Below are positions 19,271 through 27,766 of a stretch of 57,717 nt of DNA, one piece after another. Location: positions 1 to 57,717 of the forward strand of contig JAAYHC010000073.1 of assembly GCA_012735535.1 (NCBI GenBank). The letters are read 5' to 3'. The position numbers were made by a program, and so were the translations under genes. Source of the DNA: Bacillota bacterium. Its GTDB lineage: Bacteria > Bacillota > UBA5301. Position 1 is the first letter of the stretch. Every line of letters starts with the position of its first letter. Under the pieces are notes generated by a model. The model searched no databases. It was given only the letters and a program-made list of their open reading frames with translations, and had not been told where the DNA came from.

Positions 19271-20178
19271 TTCACCGCCCCCATTGGTTTCGGCCAGGTA
19301 GCTCGTTCAATCAGAGGTACCGCCGCATTCATCAGCAGAATAGCGAAAGACACACCCTCAGGATACCCTCCGAGCTGCCGGATCACGACCGTAATTATCC
19401 CGATACCGACACCAAATAACCAGCGTCCGGCCGGGGTAACCGGTGAAGTCACATAATCGGTGGCCATAAAAAAGGCTCCTAAGATCAAACCGCCGCTAAA
19501 CAAGGTGACCGAGACCGGCACGCCAAACCCTGCCCCTAAAACAGCGCTGCTAATGAGGACTCCGGCCGGAATCCGCCAATCAATATAGCCCTTCCAGAGC
19601 AGGAAGGCTGCGCCCACTAACAAGGCCAAGACCGAAGTTTCTCCGATGCTGCCGCCGATATTTCCAATAAACAGCTGACCCCAGGAGGGCAGCTGCTCCC
19701 CGGCTTTCAGCAAAGACAGCGGGGTGGCGGTTGTGACCGCATCCAGCGGTGCCTGCCAGGTCGTCATCGCCACCGGAAAAGAAATGAGCAGAAATGTCCG
19801 ACCAACCAAGGCCGGATTAAATGGGTTGTTCCCTAACCCGCCGTAAACCTGTTTGCCCAAAATGATCGCCACCACAGACCCGAGAGCCGCCAATACCGGC
19901 GAAAAGGTTGGTGGCAGGGTGAGCCCTAGGAGCAACCCGGTAAGCAGGGCGCTGCCATCCGGGCGTGGCTCGTAACCCCGCACATATTTGAGCCACAAAT
20001 ATTCGGTGACTACGGCGGCCGCCGAAGTAGTCGCCAAGACAACCAAAGCAGTCAAGCCAAAGAAATAAACTCCTGCCAAAGATGCAGGTATAAGTGCAAT
20101 AATCACCGACCACATTATCGTACGAGTCAGTTCCGGTGATCCGATATGCGGGCCGGGTCCCTGAACCAAAGCGCCCAT
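19267..20178 (-). CDS. rnfD: Rnf complex membrane flavoprotein subunit RnfD
   Basis: 303-aa multi-helix subunit that carries covalent FMN and contributes to ion translocation. The segment DAVTTATPLSLL corresponds to the flavin attachment site (here TTAT where many homologues have S/TGAT). The ATG at 20178 follows AAGGTGAG and gives MGALVQGPGPHIGSP; an apparent 57-residue upstream extension is rnfC read in another frame. It starts 1 nt after the rnfC stop. Confidence 0.94.
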   Translation of the reverse strand: MGALVQGPGPHIGSPELTRTIMWSVIIALIPASLAGVYFFGLTALVVLATTSAAAVVTEYLWLKYVRGYEPRPDGSALLTGLLLGLTLPPTFSPVLAALGSVVAIILGKQVYGGLGNNPFNPALVGRTFLLISFPVAMTTWQAPLDAVTTATPLSLLKAGEQLPSWGQLFIGNIGGSIGETSVLALLVGAAFLLWKGYIDWRIPAGVLISSAVLGAGFGVPVSVTLFSGGLILGAFFMATDYVTSPVTPAGRWLFGVGIGIITVVIRQLGGYPEGVSFAILLMNAAVPLIERATWPKPMGAVK

Positions 20179-20179
20179 C

Positions 20180-21526
20180 TCACTCACCTTTCCTTTCCCG
20201 TTGGCGCTGCTGAAGCTTGAACTTGATCTCCCGAATTTGCTGTACCAAAGGACGCTTACCGGGACAACTATACGCACAGGAACCGCATTCCAGGCAGGCC
20301 AGCGCACCCGCTTTCTCGGCGGCATCAAGTGCACCGGCCACGCCGGCATCAGCGATATAGCCAGGATAAAGCCCCATTGGGCAAGCAGTCAAGCAGCGCC
20401 CACACCTGATGCACGGACTGGTCTCCAAAGAGCCGATTTCGGCCGCGGTCAAAGCCAGGACACCCGAAGTGGTCTTGGTAACCACCTCCGAAAGAGCGCT
20501 CGCTGTCCGACCCATCATCGGACCACCGAGGACTACCCGGACACACTCATCCTCGCGCCATCCGGAGGCCTCCAGCAAAGCCTGAATCGGGACGCCAATC
20601 GGCACCAGATAATTGGCGGGTTTAGACACCGCACCGCCGTTGACCGTTACCACCCGCCGAGTCACCGGCTCGCCATAAGTAACGGCGCGAAAAACGGCAA
20701 TGAGGGTGGCCACATTTTGCACCAGCGCCCCAACCGCACTCGGCAAGGCTCCCAAGGGCACGGTGCGGCCGAGGACGGATTTAATTAAGTGCTTCTCCGA
20801 GCCCTGCGGGTACTTGGATGGCAAGACGACAACCTCAATATCGGAGGCGTCTTTGATTACTGCGCGGACGGCTTGAATGCTGTCAAGCCGGTCGGCTTCA
20901 AACGCCAAGTAACCTTTTTGGGCACCAACTGCCCGCATGGCCACTCTTAACCCGGCCACCAACTCGGTAGGATTCTCAATTACCAAGCGACTATCCGCGC
21001 TCAAATAGGGCTCGCACTCGCACGCGTTGACCAAGACCGAGTCGATTGGTTTGTCCGGCGGCGGCGCTAATTTAATATGCGTTGGAAATCCGGCGCCGCC
21101 CATGCCGACAATGCCCGCTTTGCGCACCCGATCGCGGATTTCTTCAGGGCTGAGCTCTCTCCAATCTGTTGCTTCGCCCGTCGGTTCAGCCTGTTGATCA
21201 GCGGCCGTCTCAATCACCACAGCCGGAATGGTCGCTCCGCCCGGCCTGCGTATGGTGGTGATTTCTTTGACTCTCCCCGCAACACTGGCATGGATGTAGG
21301 TGGAAACAAAGGCGGTCGGCTCACCGATAACACTACCGATGCGTACCTCATCGCCAGGCGCGACCACCGGTTTGGCCGGCGCCCCAATATGCTGGAGAAG
21401 CGGTATCACCACTTCGTCCGTTGGGGCAAGCGTGGTGATCGGTTCGGAGAGCGGACGAACCGGGCCGTGGATTTCCACCCCTCCCTTATATGCAGGGCGT
21501 TTAAACAAGTTCAATACTGCTCCCAT
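20180..21526 (-). CDS. rnfC: Rnf complex NADH-binding subunit RnfC
   Basis: 448-aa peripheral subunit that binds NADH and FMN and holds two [4Fe-4S] clusters. The nucleotide site (GIVGMGGAGFPTHIKL) is followed by the SLBB-type region and two cluster motifs (CIRCGRCLTACP and CLECGSCAYSCP). The ATG at 21526 immediately follows the aspA stop, with GGGGGA 5 nt upstream, so it is coupled to aspA. Confidence 0.95.
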   Translation of the reverse strand: MGAVLNLFKRPAYKGGVEIHGPVRPLSEPITTLAPTDEVVIPLLQHIGAPAKPVVAPGDEVRIGSVIGEPTAFVSTYIHASVAGRVKEITTIRRPGGATIPAVVIETAADQQAEPTGEATDWRELSPEEIRDRVRKAGIVGMGGAGFPTHIKLAPPPDKPIDSVLVNACECEPYLSADSRLVIENPTELVAGLRVAMRAVGAQKGYLAFEADRLDSIQAVRAVIKDASDIEVVVLPSKYPQGSEKHLIKSVLGRTVPLGALPSAVGALVQNVATLIAVFRAVTYGEPVTRRVVTVNGGAVSKPANYLVPIGVPIQALLEASGWREDECVRVVLGGPMMGRTASALSEVVTKTTSGVLALTAAEIGSLETSPCIRCGRCLTACPMGLYPGYIADAGVAGALDAAEKAGALACLECGSCAYSCPGKRPLVQQIREIKFKLQQRQRERKGE

Positions 21527-22945
21527 TTACTTCCCCCTACCCTGGTCCCAGAGCTGTCGGCCGGCGATGCCGGGCTCGGTCAGCTCATTGGGGCGCATGA
21601 TTACATCTAATTCCGCTGGTGTCAACAACCCTTTCTCGAGCACGATCTCGGCCACCGACCGACCGGTGGACAGTGCCTCCTGGGCAATCGACGAGGCTTG
21701 ATCATACCCGATATGCGGGCTGAGTGCGGTAACGATACCAAGGCTCTTGTTAAGTAACTCGCTACATCGCTCGCGGTTGGCGGTAATTCCGGATACACAC
21801 TTCGTTGTAAAAACGGTGACCACGTTGCGCAGCATATCGGCGCTGTGCAGCAAATTGTGAATGAGCACCGGTTGCATCACATTGAGCTCCAACTGCCCAT
21901 TCTGCGCGGCCAGGGCCACCGTCACATCACTGCCGATCAGCTGGAAAGCTACCTGGTTGACCGTTTCCGCAATAACCGGGTTAACTTTACCCGGCATGAT
22001 CGAGGAACCTGGCTGAACCGGCGGCAGATTGATTTCACCTAATCCGCCACGCGGCCCGGAAGAGAGGAGTCTGAGATCGGAAGCTATCTTGGATAAGCTG
22101 ACCGCAGCAGACTTAAAGGCCGTCGAGACGGCCACTAAGGCATCCACATTTTGGGTCGCATCCACCAGGTCCTCGGCCCCGACAAACGGGTAACCGCTAA
22201 ACTCGCGGAGATATTCTAAGACTTTGCTGATATAAGCCGGATCGGCATTGAGCCCGGTACCAACCGCCGTAGCTCCCATATTCACTGTGAGCAAGCCCTC
22301 ACGGGATCGCTTGATTCGCTCCGCATCGCGTTTGACGACCCGGGCGTAAGCACCAAACTCCTGCCCTAATCTAATTGGGACCGCGTCTTGTAAGTGAGTT
22401 CGTCCCAACTTAACAATATCATCATATTCGGCAGCAAGACGAAAAAATTCCTCTACCAGATTATTCAGGGCCTCGATTGTCCCATCTAAGATGCGTAACA
22501 AGGCAAGCCTAACCGCAGTGGGAATCACATCATTGGTGGATTGGGACATATTGACGTGGGTGTTGGGATGCACCAAGAAATAATCACCGCGACGACCGCC
22601 CAACAATTCGATCGCCCGGTTGGCCAAGACCTCGTTCATGTTCATATTAATCGAGGTCCCGGCCCCACCCTGAATGGGATCCACGACAAACTGCTCCAAC
22701 CATCGGCCGGCTTCGATCTCGGTGCAAGCAGTGATAATCGCCCGACCGATGTGAGCGGGAAGAAATCCGGTATCCATATTGGCCTGAGTCGCCGCTCGTT
22801 TAACTAGAGCCAGCGCTTTAATCAATGCGGGATGGAGCCGCAAACCGGTAATCGGAAAATTCTCGGTGGCCCGCAAGGTTTGAATTCCATAGTAAACGTC
22901 GGCGGGAAGTTCCCGCTCTCCCAGGAGATCACGCTCAACACGCAA
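21527..22945 (-). CDS. aspA: Aspartate ammonia-lyase
   Basis: Fumarase/aspartase superfamily enzyme (472 aa), converting L-aspartate to fumarate and ammonia. The signature loop GSSIMPGKVNPV with its catalytic Ser is present. The N-terminal YGIQTLRATENFPI favours aspartase over class II fumarase, though fumarase cannot be fully excluded without alignment. The start is TTG at 22945 (LRVERDLLGERELP), with GGAGG 8 nt upstream; the longer in-frame TTG at 22960 would overlap that site. The stop abuts the rnfC start, tying aspartate deamination to the Rnf operon. Confidence 0.88.
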   Translation of the reverse strand: MRVERDLLGERELPADVYYGIQTLRATENFPITGLRLHPALIKALALVKRAATQANMDTGFLPAHIGRAIITACTEIEAGRWLEQFVVDPIQGGAGTSINMNMNEVLANRAIELLGGRRGDYFLVHPNTHVNMSQSTNDVIPTAVRLALLRILDGTIEALNNLVEEFFRLAAEYDDIVKLGRTHLQDAVPIRLGQEFGAYARVVKRDAERIKRSREGLLTVNMGATAVGTGLNADPAYISKVLEYLREFSGYPFVGAEDLVDATQNVDALVAVSTAFKSAAVSLSKIASDLRLLSSGPRGGLGEINLPPVQPGSSIMPGKVNPVIAETVNQVAFQLIGSDVTVALAAQNGQLELNVMQPVLIHNLLHSADMLRNVVTVFTTKCVSGITANRERCSELLNKSLGIVTALSPHIGYDQASSIAQEALSTGRSVAEIVLEKGLLTPAELDVIMRPNELTEPGIAGRQLWDQGRGK

Positions 22946-23022
22946 CTTGTGTCCCTCCAAAGTTATTGACTATAATCGTTCGGGCTCGTCCACTATTTTC
23001 CTACAGGGATTTGCGGAGCAGT

Positions 23023-23421
23023 TTAATTTGTGCATTTTTTGACTATTTCCGCCGTTGCCTGCCCCTGCCAATAAGCATCACCTACGCGCAGGAGGGCCAA
23101 GGCCAGGATGAGCAGCATTGTTCCGATTAACAGCGCCCCCAGATTGCTGAAAAAGCGGTATCCGAAGATCAAACCGGTGAGAAAAAAGGCCAGCGGGATC
23201 AGATACAACCAAGCTGATGCGGTAACGAGACCACTCGGTGACATGGACACGACCACTGTCTCACCAAGCGCGGCTGAAATCCGGTTATATGCCCTGATTT
23301 CGTGCACGCGCGGGGCGCGTCCCAAGTTGCACTTACCGCACGCAGCACAGTGTGACAACTGGACAACCCGGACATCAGCCCATTCCCCGTCGACACGGAT
23401 AACCTCCCCCGTGAACTCCAT
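23023..23421 (-). CDS. rseC: RseC/MucC-like membrane protein
   Basis: 132-aa protein of the SoxR-reducing-system/RseC family. The cytosolic N-terminal domain carries a four-cysteine-type motif (CAACGKCNLG), and two membrane helices follow (about residues 70-115). ATG at 23421 is preceded by GGGGGAG. In many genomes rseC neighbours rnf, and in E. coli it is implicated with Rnf in keeping SoxR reduced. Here it lies upstream of aspA-rnf in the same direction. Its role in a Gram-positive organism is unknown. Confidence 0.82.
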   Translation of the reverse strand: MEFTGEVIRVDGEWADVRVVQLSHCAACGKCNLGRAPRVHEIRAYNRISAALGETVVVSMSPSGLVTASAWLYLIPLAFFLTGLIFGYRFFSNLGALLIGTMLLILALALLRVGDAYWQGQATAEIVKKCTN

Positions 23422-23446
23422 CCTCTCTCCCCCATTTTGTATGTCT

Positions 23447-23893
23447 TTATTGGGCCAACAGAATTCGCGCTCCGACCGCAACCAAAGCCAAGCCAATCAC
23501 CTTCCACCATGGAAAGGGGATGCGCTCCATCCCGAGGATCCCCAGATGGTCGATGAGCGCAGCCGTCAAAATCTGCCCGACAATAATGGCCGTCGTAGCC
23601 GAGGCAACACCGGCTTTTTGCATGGCATAGACTACACCGTAGGTGATAGCCACCCCGATCGCTCCACCAAGCCAAGTATACCACGGCGCCTTAACAATCG
23701 CAGTTACATTTCCCTCACCCAAGCCAAAACCAAATAGCAACATCCCGGCGGCAAACGCAGCAACGGCTTGCACAATAAATGTGGCTTCTAGTAGCCCGGT
23801 AATTTTCGACAAAGCCGTATTCAACGTCCCTTGCACAGCCATCGCTAAACCGGCCAAAGCTGCGACCACCAAAGCTATCAGCTGTAATCCCAT
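23447..23893 (-). CDS. DMT-superfamily (DUF606/YdcZ) membrane transporter
   Basis: 148-aa protein with about five membrane helices of the DUF606 (YdcZ) family, a half-size member of the drug/metabolite transporter superfamily. VQGTLNTALSKITGLLEATFIVQ and the repeated glycine-rich helices are typical. A single five-helix unit implies dimerisation; no partner gene is seen here. Substrate unknown. ATG at 23893 has GGAG in front. Confidence 0.8.
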   Translation of the reverse strand: MGLQLIALVVAALAGLAMAVQGTLNTALSKITGLLEATFIVQAVAAFAAGMLLFGFGLGEGNVTAIVKAPWYTWLGGAIGVAITYGVVYAMQKAGVASATTAIIVGQILTAALIDHLGILGMERIPFPWWKVIGLALVAVGARILLAQ

Positions 23894-23953
23894 CGGCTAC
23901 TCCTTCCGGCAAAATAATCCGGTTATAGGATTACCCTGATAGCAGCAGGTATG

Positions 23954-24754
23954 CTATGAAGCGAAATCCGAGTCAAAAGACCCGGAACGCAAACCCGCCA
24001 AGTCAAGGCAGATATGTTGATAACCAATTGACCGCAATCGTTCAACAATCGTCTCCTTAAGAGCGACAGCTTGCGGAAATTCGGCTGAGCTAACCTCCAA
24101 GCGCGCCAGATCTCCGTGGCTACGCAGGCGAAAATCGGTAAAGCCAAGCTCGCGCAAGAGGTTCTCCCCGCTTTCCACTTTAGCCAACAGCTCTCGGGTG
24201 AGCAAAGTGCCATAAGGAAAACGCGTGACCAAACAAGGAATCGAAGGCTTATCCCAGGTCGGCAAAGCGAGTTGACGAGACAGAGTGCGGATCTCCGCTT
24301 TGGTCAAGCCAACCGCTGCCAGCGGTGAAGCTACCCCCCATTCCTTAACCGCCCGCATCCCCGGCCGATACTCACGTGAATCATCCTGATTACTGCCCTC
24401 AGCCACCATTTCGTAGCCTAAGGCTCCTGCTAACTCGACTAATTTACCGCATAAATTATTCTTACATATATAGCAGCGCTCCGGCGGGTTGAGCGCAAAA
24501 CCATCGAGGCTGAGCTCGTCGGTCACAAGCAAGCGGTGCTCTGCTCCGACCAAGCCGGCAAGCGCTTTGGCCTCATCGGCTACCCGGGCGGGGCGGAGAG
24601 CAGAAACCGCAGTTACAGCCATGACCTTGCTATTGGCCGTTACTGCGGCTTTTAAGAGCAAGGTGCTATCAACACCTGCCGAAAAAGCTACTACTAGCCC
24701 TGCCGGTCGCGCCAGCAACTTAAGTAGCTCCTCATATTTGGCCTGCACACTCAT
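23954..24754 (-). CDS. larE: Sulfur transferase LarE (nickel-pincer cofactor synthesis)
   Basis: 266-aa PP-loop ATPase of the LarE family. LarE adenylates the pyridinium cofactor precursor made by LarB and supplies its sulfur. The PP-loop SAGVDSTLL lies near residue 25. Three cysteines stand out: the two in RCYICK and one in KPSIPCLVTRFPYG. This three-cysteine pattern is the one reported for [4Fe-4S]-dependent LarE proteins, rather than the single sacrificial cysteine type. The ATG at 24754 has GAAGGA 7 nt upstream and begins 1 nt after cysK. No larA, larB or larC is in the window. Confidence 0.85.
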   Translation of the reverse strand: MSVQAKYEELLKLLARPAGLVVAFSAGVDSTLLLKAAVTANSKVMAVTAVSALRPARVADEAKALAGLVGAEHRLLVTDELSLDGFALNPPERCYICKNNLCGKLVELAGALGYEMVAEGSNQDDSREYRPGMRAVKEWGVASPLAAVGLTKAEIRTLSRQLALPTWDKPSIPCLVTRFPYGTLLTRELLAKVESGENLLRELGFTDFRLRSHGDLARLEVSSAEFPQAVALKETIVERLRSIGYQHICLDLAGLRSGSFDSDFAS

Positions 24755-24755
24755 A

Positions 24756-25667
24756 TTAGAATCCTTCGACAGAGAGGTAGCGCTCACCTGTATCCGGTAA
24801 TACTGTCACCACATATTTGCCCCAGCCGAGCTCATCAGCCACCTTGCAGGCTGCATAAGCTGCCGCCCCACTCGAAATCCCGGCCAAAATACCTTCCTGC
24901 TCGGCCAAGCGGGAAGCATAAAGAAAAGCTTGGTCATCCGGAACCGTAATGATCTGATCAATTAACGACCGATCCAAAATCTCGGGCACAAAACCTGGCC
25001 CAATCCCTTGAATTTTGTGCGGTCCTTTGCTTCCTCCGGACAGGACAGGGGAACCGGCCGGCTCAACAGCGTAAATTTTCAGGTCAGGATTTTTCTCCCG
25101 CAAGTATTTACCTGCCCCGGTTAGTGTACCGCCGGTGCCGACCCCGACAACAAACGCATCGATCTTACCTCCACACTGCTCCCAAATCTCCGGACCGGTG
25201 GTTTTGTAATGAGTCAACGGGTTGTTGGGATTGGAGAATTGTCTCGGCATGAAAGCCTCGGGATACTGCTCTTTCAACTCGTTGGCTTTCTTAACAGCCC
25301 CCTCCATGCCCTCCGCTGCCGGAGTCAAAATCACCTGTGCACCGTAAAGCTTGAGCAGTTTGCGCCGCTCGATACTCATGCTTTCCGGCATTACCAGGAT
25401 CAATTGATAGCCCCGACTGGCCGCCACCAAGGCCAGGCCGATGCCGGTATTGCCCGAGGTTGCCTCGATAATCATGCCGCCGGCTCGGAGCATCCCACGG
25501 GCCTCCGCCTCGGCGATCATATTCCAGGCTATTCTGGTCTTGACACTGCCGCCGGGGTTCTGCCCCTCCAGCTTGGCAAGGATGGTAGCGCTCTTATTAG
25601 GATTTATCTTGCGCAACCGTACGAGTGGAGTATTGCCTATTGCTTCAACAATCGAAGAATAATACAT
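24756..25667 (-). CDS. cysK: Cysteine synthase A (O-acetylserine sulfhydrylase)
   Basis: PLP enzyme (303 aa) making cysteine from O-acetylserine and sulfide. The PLP lysine motif [14 protein letters not shown], the substrate loop [10 protein letters not shown] and [10 protein letters not shown] are intact. ATG at 25667 is chosen; GTG at 25670 is an alternative because AAAGG precedes both at acceptable distance. Followed after 1 nt by larE. A sigma-H-like promoter lies about 60 nt upstream. Confidence 0.95.
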   Translation of the reverse strand: MYYSSIVEAIGNTPLVRLRKINPNKSATILAKLEGQNPGGSVKTRIAWNMIAEAEARGMLRAGGMIIEATSGNTGIGLALVAASRGYQLILVMPESMSIERRKLLKLYGAQVILTPAAEGMEGAVKKANELKEQYPEAFMPRQFSNPNNPLTHYKTTGPEIWEQCGGKIDAFVVGVGTGGTLTGAGKYLREKNPDLKIYAVEPAGSPVLSGGSKGPHKIQGIGPGFVPEILDRSLIDQIITVPDDQAFLYASRLAEQEGILAGISSGAAAYAACKVADELGWGKYVVTVLPDTGERYLSVEGF

Positions 25668-25723
25668 CACAGCACATCCTTTCTCGATTAATCCCTAGTA
25701 TTTTGCTTGGAATTATTGCACAT

Positions 25724-25751
25724 ATTCCCTCTAAGGGTGCCAAACTCCTGC
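25724..25751 (-). promoter_or_regulatory. Candidate sigma-H-like promoter for cysK-larE
   Basis: Minus-strand GCAGGAGTT (25743-25751; one mismatch to RnAGGAWWW), 12-nt spacer, AGGGAAT (25724-25730; full match to RnnGAAT). The same stretch can be read as a sigma-54-like TGGCAG-N5-TGGCA (25738-25753), but no sigma-54 activator is seen nearby. Confidence 0.45.
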
Positions 25752-25872
25752 CAAAAGCTGAATTATCTTGTTATTCCGACTACCGGGGCAGATACTTTTT
25801 CCAACTCCGAAATCACTTTGCCGAAAGCATAGCCCAAACACGATGAACATAGCATCGGCGAGGTGTTGCCGG

Positions 25873-26613
25873 TTAGAGCCGGGAAACAATATAGGACATC
25901 ATAAAGCCTGCGACCGTAGCCAAACTGATGATATTGCCCCCGCTTTTTAGGGCTTCCGGCAGCATGGTATCCGAAAGCATGGCCAGTAAAGACCCGGCTG
26001 CGAAGGCCAGCAGGAAACCGAGAAAGTCGCCGGGAACCACTCCGGCAGCTAGAAAGCCCACAATCGTCACCCCGGTCGAAATCACGCCTAAAGCCAGCCA
26101 AAAGAGAATAATCCTGCCGGTACCCCATGATTCGCCCAACTTACTTGTACCGGCCATCGCCTCCGGGATACCGGCGATGACCGCGCCGAGCATGACGAGA
26201 AAGCCGAGGCTTGAACCGGCTTTAACCCCGACGCCAATCGCAAATTGTTCGGGCAGGCTGTCGAGTATGCTTGCCAGCAGGATTTTAACCCCGGATTGTT
26301 CCGCCGGGTTTCGGAAGTGAAGACCTTTTGGAGCGGAGTGGCGCAGAAAAAGTAAATGAAAAAGATAATAAGCTCCGGCACCGACAGCTAAGCCAAAAGC
26401 GGTCGAGTCAATTCCCCCATGACGAAAGCCATCTTCCATCAAGCCAAAACTCACCGAAGCGATAAGGGCGCCCGACCCAAAACCCATGATCAAGCCTTGA
26501 ATTCGTTTCGGGAACGGCCGGAAAAAGCAGAAAAGGCTTCCGAGCAAACCGGCAAATCCTGAAATCAAACCGTAAACGACCGCGATGAACAATTTGCTCC
26601 CATTAGCCTCCAT
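25873..26613 (-). CDS. ZIP family divalent metal transporter
   Basis: 246-aa membrane protein with about eight helices and the two ZIP metal-site helices in variant form: SILDSLPEQFAIG and GAVIAGIPEAMAG. The first has Asp-Ser where many ZIPs have His-Asn, so ion preference cannot be deduced. The ATG overlaps the stop of the small upstream gene (TAATG), without its own ribosome binding site, implying coupled translation. A 200-nt gap to cysK follows (25671-25872), holding the cysK promoter region and no other gene. Confidence 0.85.
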   Translation of the reverse strand: MEANGSKLFIAVVYGLISGFAGLLGSLFCFFRPFPKRIQGLIMGFGSGALIASVSFGLMEDGFRHGGIDSTAFGLAVGAGAYYLFHLLFLRHSAPKGLHFRNPAEQSGVKILLASILDSLPEQFAIGVGVKAGSSLGFLVMLGAVIAGIPEAMAGTSKLGESWGTGRIILFWLALGVISTGVTIVGFLAAGVVPGDFLGFLLAFAAGSLLAMLSDTMLPEALKSGGNIISLATVAGFMMSYIVSRL

Positions 26614-26804
26614 TAGTGTTTAACCAAAAGGATTATCCCGGTCGGCAACTCGTGAATCATGCTGTTGGTAATACGGGCCAGGGACGTAGCGATTGCTTGC
26701 ACCTCAGCAGTGTTCTCAGCCACCAAAACCAAAATATCCCCGGCCAACCTTTCCCGCGATTCTTTGGTTACGACCGCCGCGATAATCTGGTCGCCTCCTT
26801 GCAT
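26613..26804 (-). CDS. Capping complex subunit for YIEGIA-like small protein
   Basis: 63-aa protein starting MQGGDQIIAAVVTKESRERL. It matches the description of the small subunit encoded next to YIEGIA proteins in spore-formers. ATG at 26804 has GGAGG 7 nt upstream. A longer reading of this frame runs antisense to known sequence and is not supported. Starts just after the YIEGIA stop and is translationally coupled to the ZIP gene. Function unknown; the name rests on pairing and recognition, not on a search. Confidence 0.65.
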   Translation of the reverse strand: MQGGDQIIAAVVTKESRERLAGDILVLVAENTAEVQAIATSLARITNSMIHELPTGIILLVKH

Positions 26805-26808
26805 CACG

Positions 26809-27726
26809 CTACCTCCCGCTCCGCCGGGCAGCCAACCGTCCGGAAATGGCCGCGCTCGGTCGTCGTTTCGCACTTTCCAACAGTGGAACATGGGCGATGG
26901 CGACGCGCATCGCCTCGGCATCCTTGTTAACCGGGACAATGAAAATGCCAATTTTGCCTGATTCGTGGTCCAGACGTGCCTGCGGGGAGAATTCAGGCTC
27001 ATCCTGATCACGACGGATGCCCAAGATCGTCGCCAAATCGTGGAGAATTGCTTGGCGCTGGCCAAGATTGGCCAAGGTGACTCGGGCGTTAATATCACGG
27101 GGTGTTAAAACCGCCCCGAGCCCATGTTCAAGGATCAGATCTCTGGCCTCACGGCTGCCGACATTCAGCAACATGATCTCATCAACATACAGGATAGAAC
27201 CCTTAAACGATAAGCGGGCCGGGGTGATTTCGGCATAATCACCCACTCTCGCTCCGCGCAAACTATCCCGCAGATATAACACTAACAGTAGGCTGAGAAA
27301 TGCTGCCAGACTGACCTCCAAGAATCCATTTGCTTCGACCAAATAGATTACACCTGAAGTTATCAAAGCAGTGAACATCGCGATATAATTACGGGCTTCA
27401 AAAGCTTTGGCAATACCCTCAATGTAAGCGGGTCCACGGGGCACCAACTCGACCTTTTCCAAGTTTTCCAACCCGGTCCGCTCTAAATTACGGATCTCGC
27501 GGAACTGTTGGGCCGCCAGCGCAAGAAAAGTGGCGGCGGCAAAATCTTTACTGGCCAAAGCAGGAATGGCTACCGCACCCAGAAAAGCAGCGATAGCGCC
27601 CAATGACAAATGAACCAAGTATCCTTGGGGATAACTGGGATATTGACGGTAGTCCACTGTTAAGAAAAGAAACCGGCTGATCGTGCCGATAAGAGTAGCG
27701 AGAGCAACCGTAGTACCAGGAGTCAT
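26809..27726 (-). CDS. YIEGIA family membrane protein
   Basis: 305-aa protein bearing the eponymous motif YIEGIA at residues 101-106. Hydrophobic segments occupy about 5-60 and 110-150, and the C-terminal half is soluble (NVGSREARDLILEHGLG, then an acidic/Lys region). The family is conserved in endospore formers; its biochemical function is not established. ATG at 27726 follows GAGGTGGG. Forms a likely operon with the 63-aa protein and the ZIP transporter. Confidence 0.75.
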   Translation of the reverse strand: MTPGTTVALATLIGTISRFLFLTVDYRQYPSYPQGYLVHLSLGAIAAFLGAVAIPALASKDFAAATFLALAAQQFREIRNLERTGLENLEKVELVPRGPAYIEGIAKAFEARNYIAMFTALITSGVIYLVEANGFLEVSLAAFLSLLLVLYLRDSLRGARVGDYAEITPARLSFKGSILYVDEIMLLNVGSREARDLILEHGLGAVLTPRDINARVTLANLGQRQAILHDLATILGIRRDQDEPEFSPQARLDHESGKIGIFIVPVNKDAEAMRVAIAHVPLLESAKRRPSAAISGRLAARRSGR

Positions 27727-27766
27727 ATACCCACCTCGTACTTAAGTTGCCCCAAACATAAGCGGT

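Noticed and set aside
25763-25869. Possible 30-aa peptide (starting MLCSSCLGYAFGK) after the ZIP gene
   Set aside because: No ribosome binding site and no recognised family; the frame continues as a shadow of the ZIP gene.
26805-27098. N-terminal extension of the 63-aa YIEGIA partner
   Set aside because: That part is the YIEGIA gene read in another frame; the GGAGG site points to ATG 26804.
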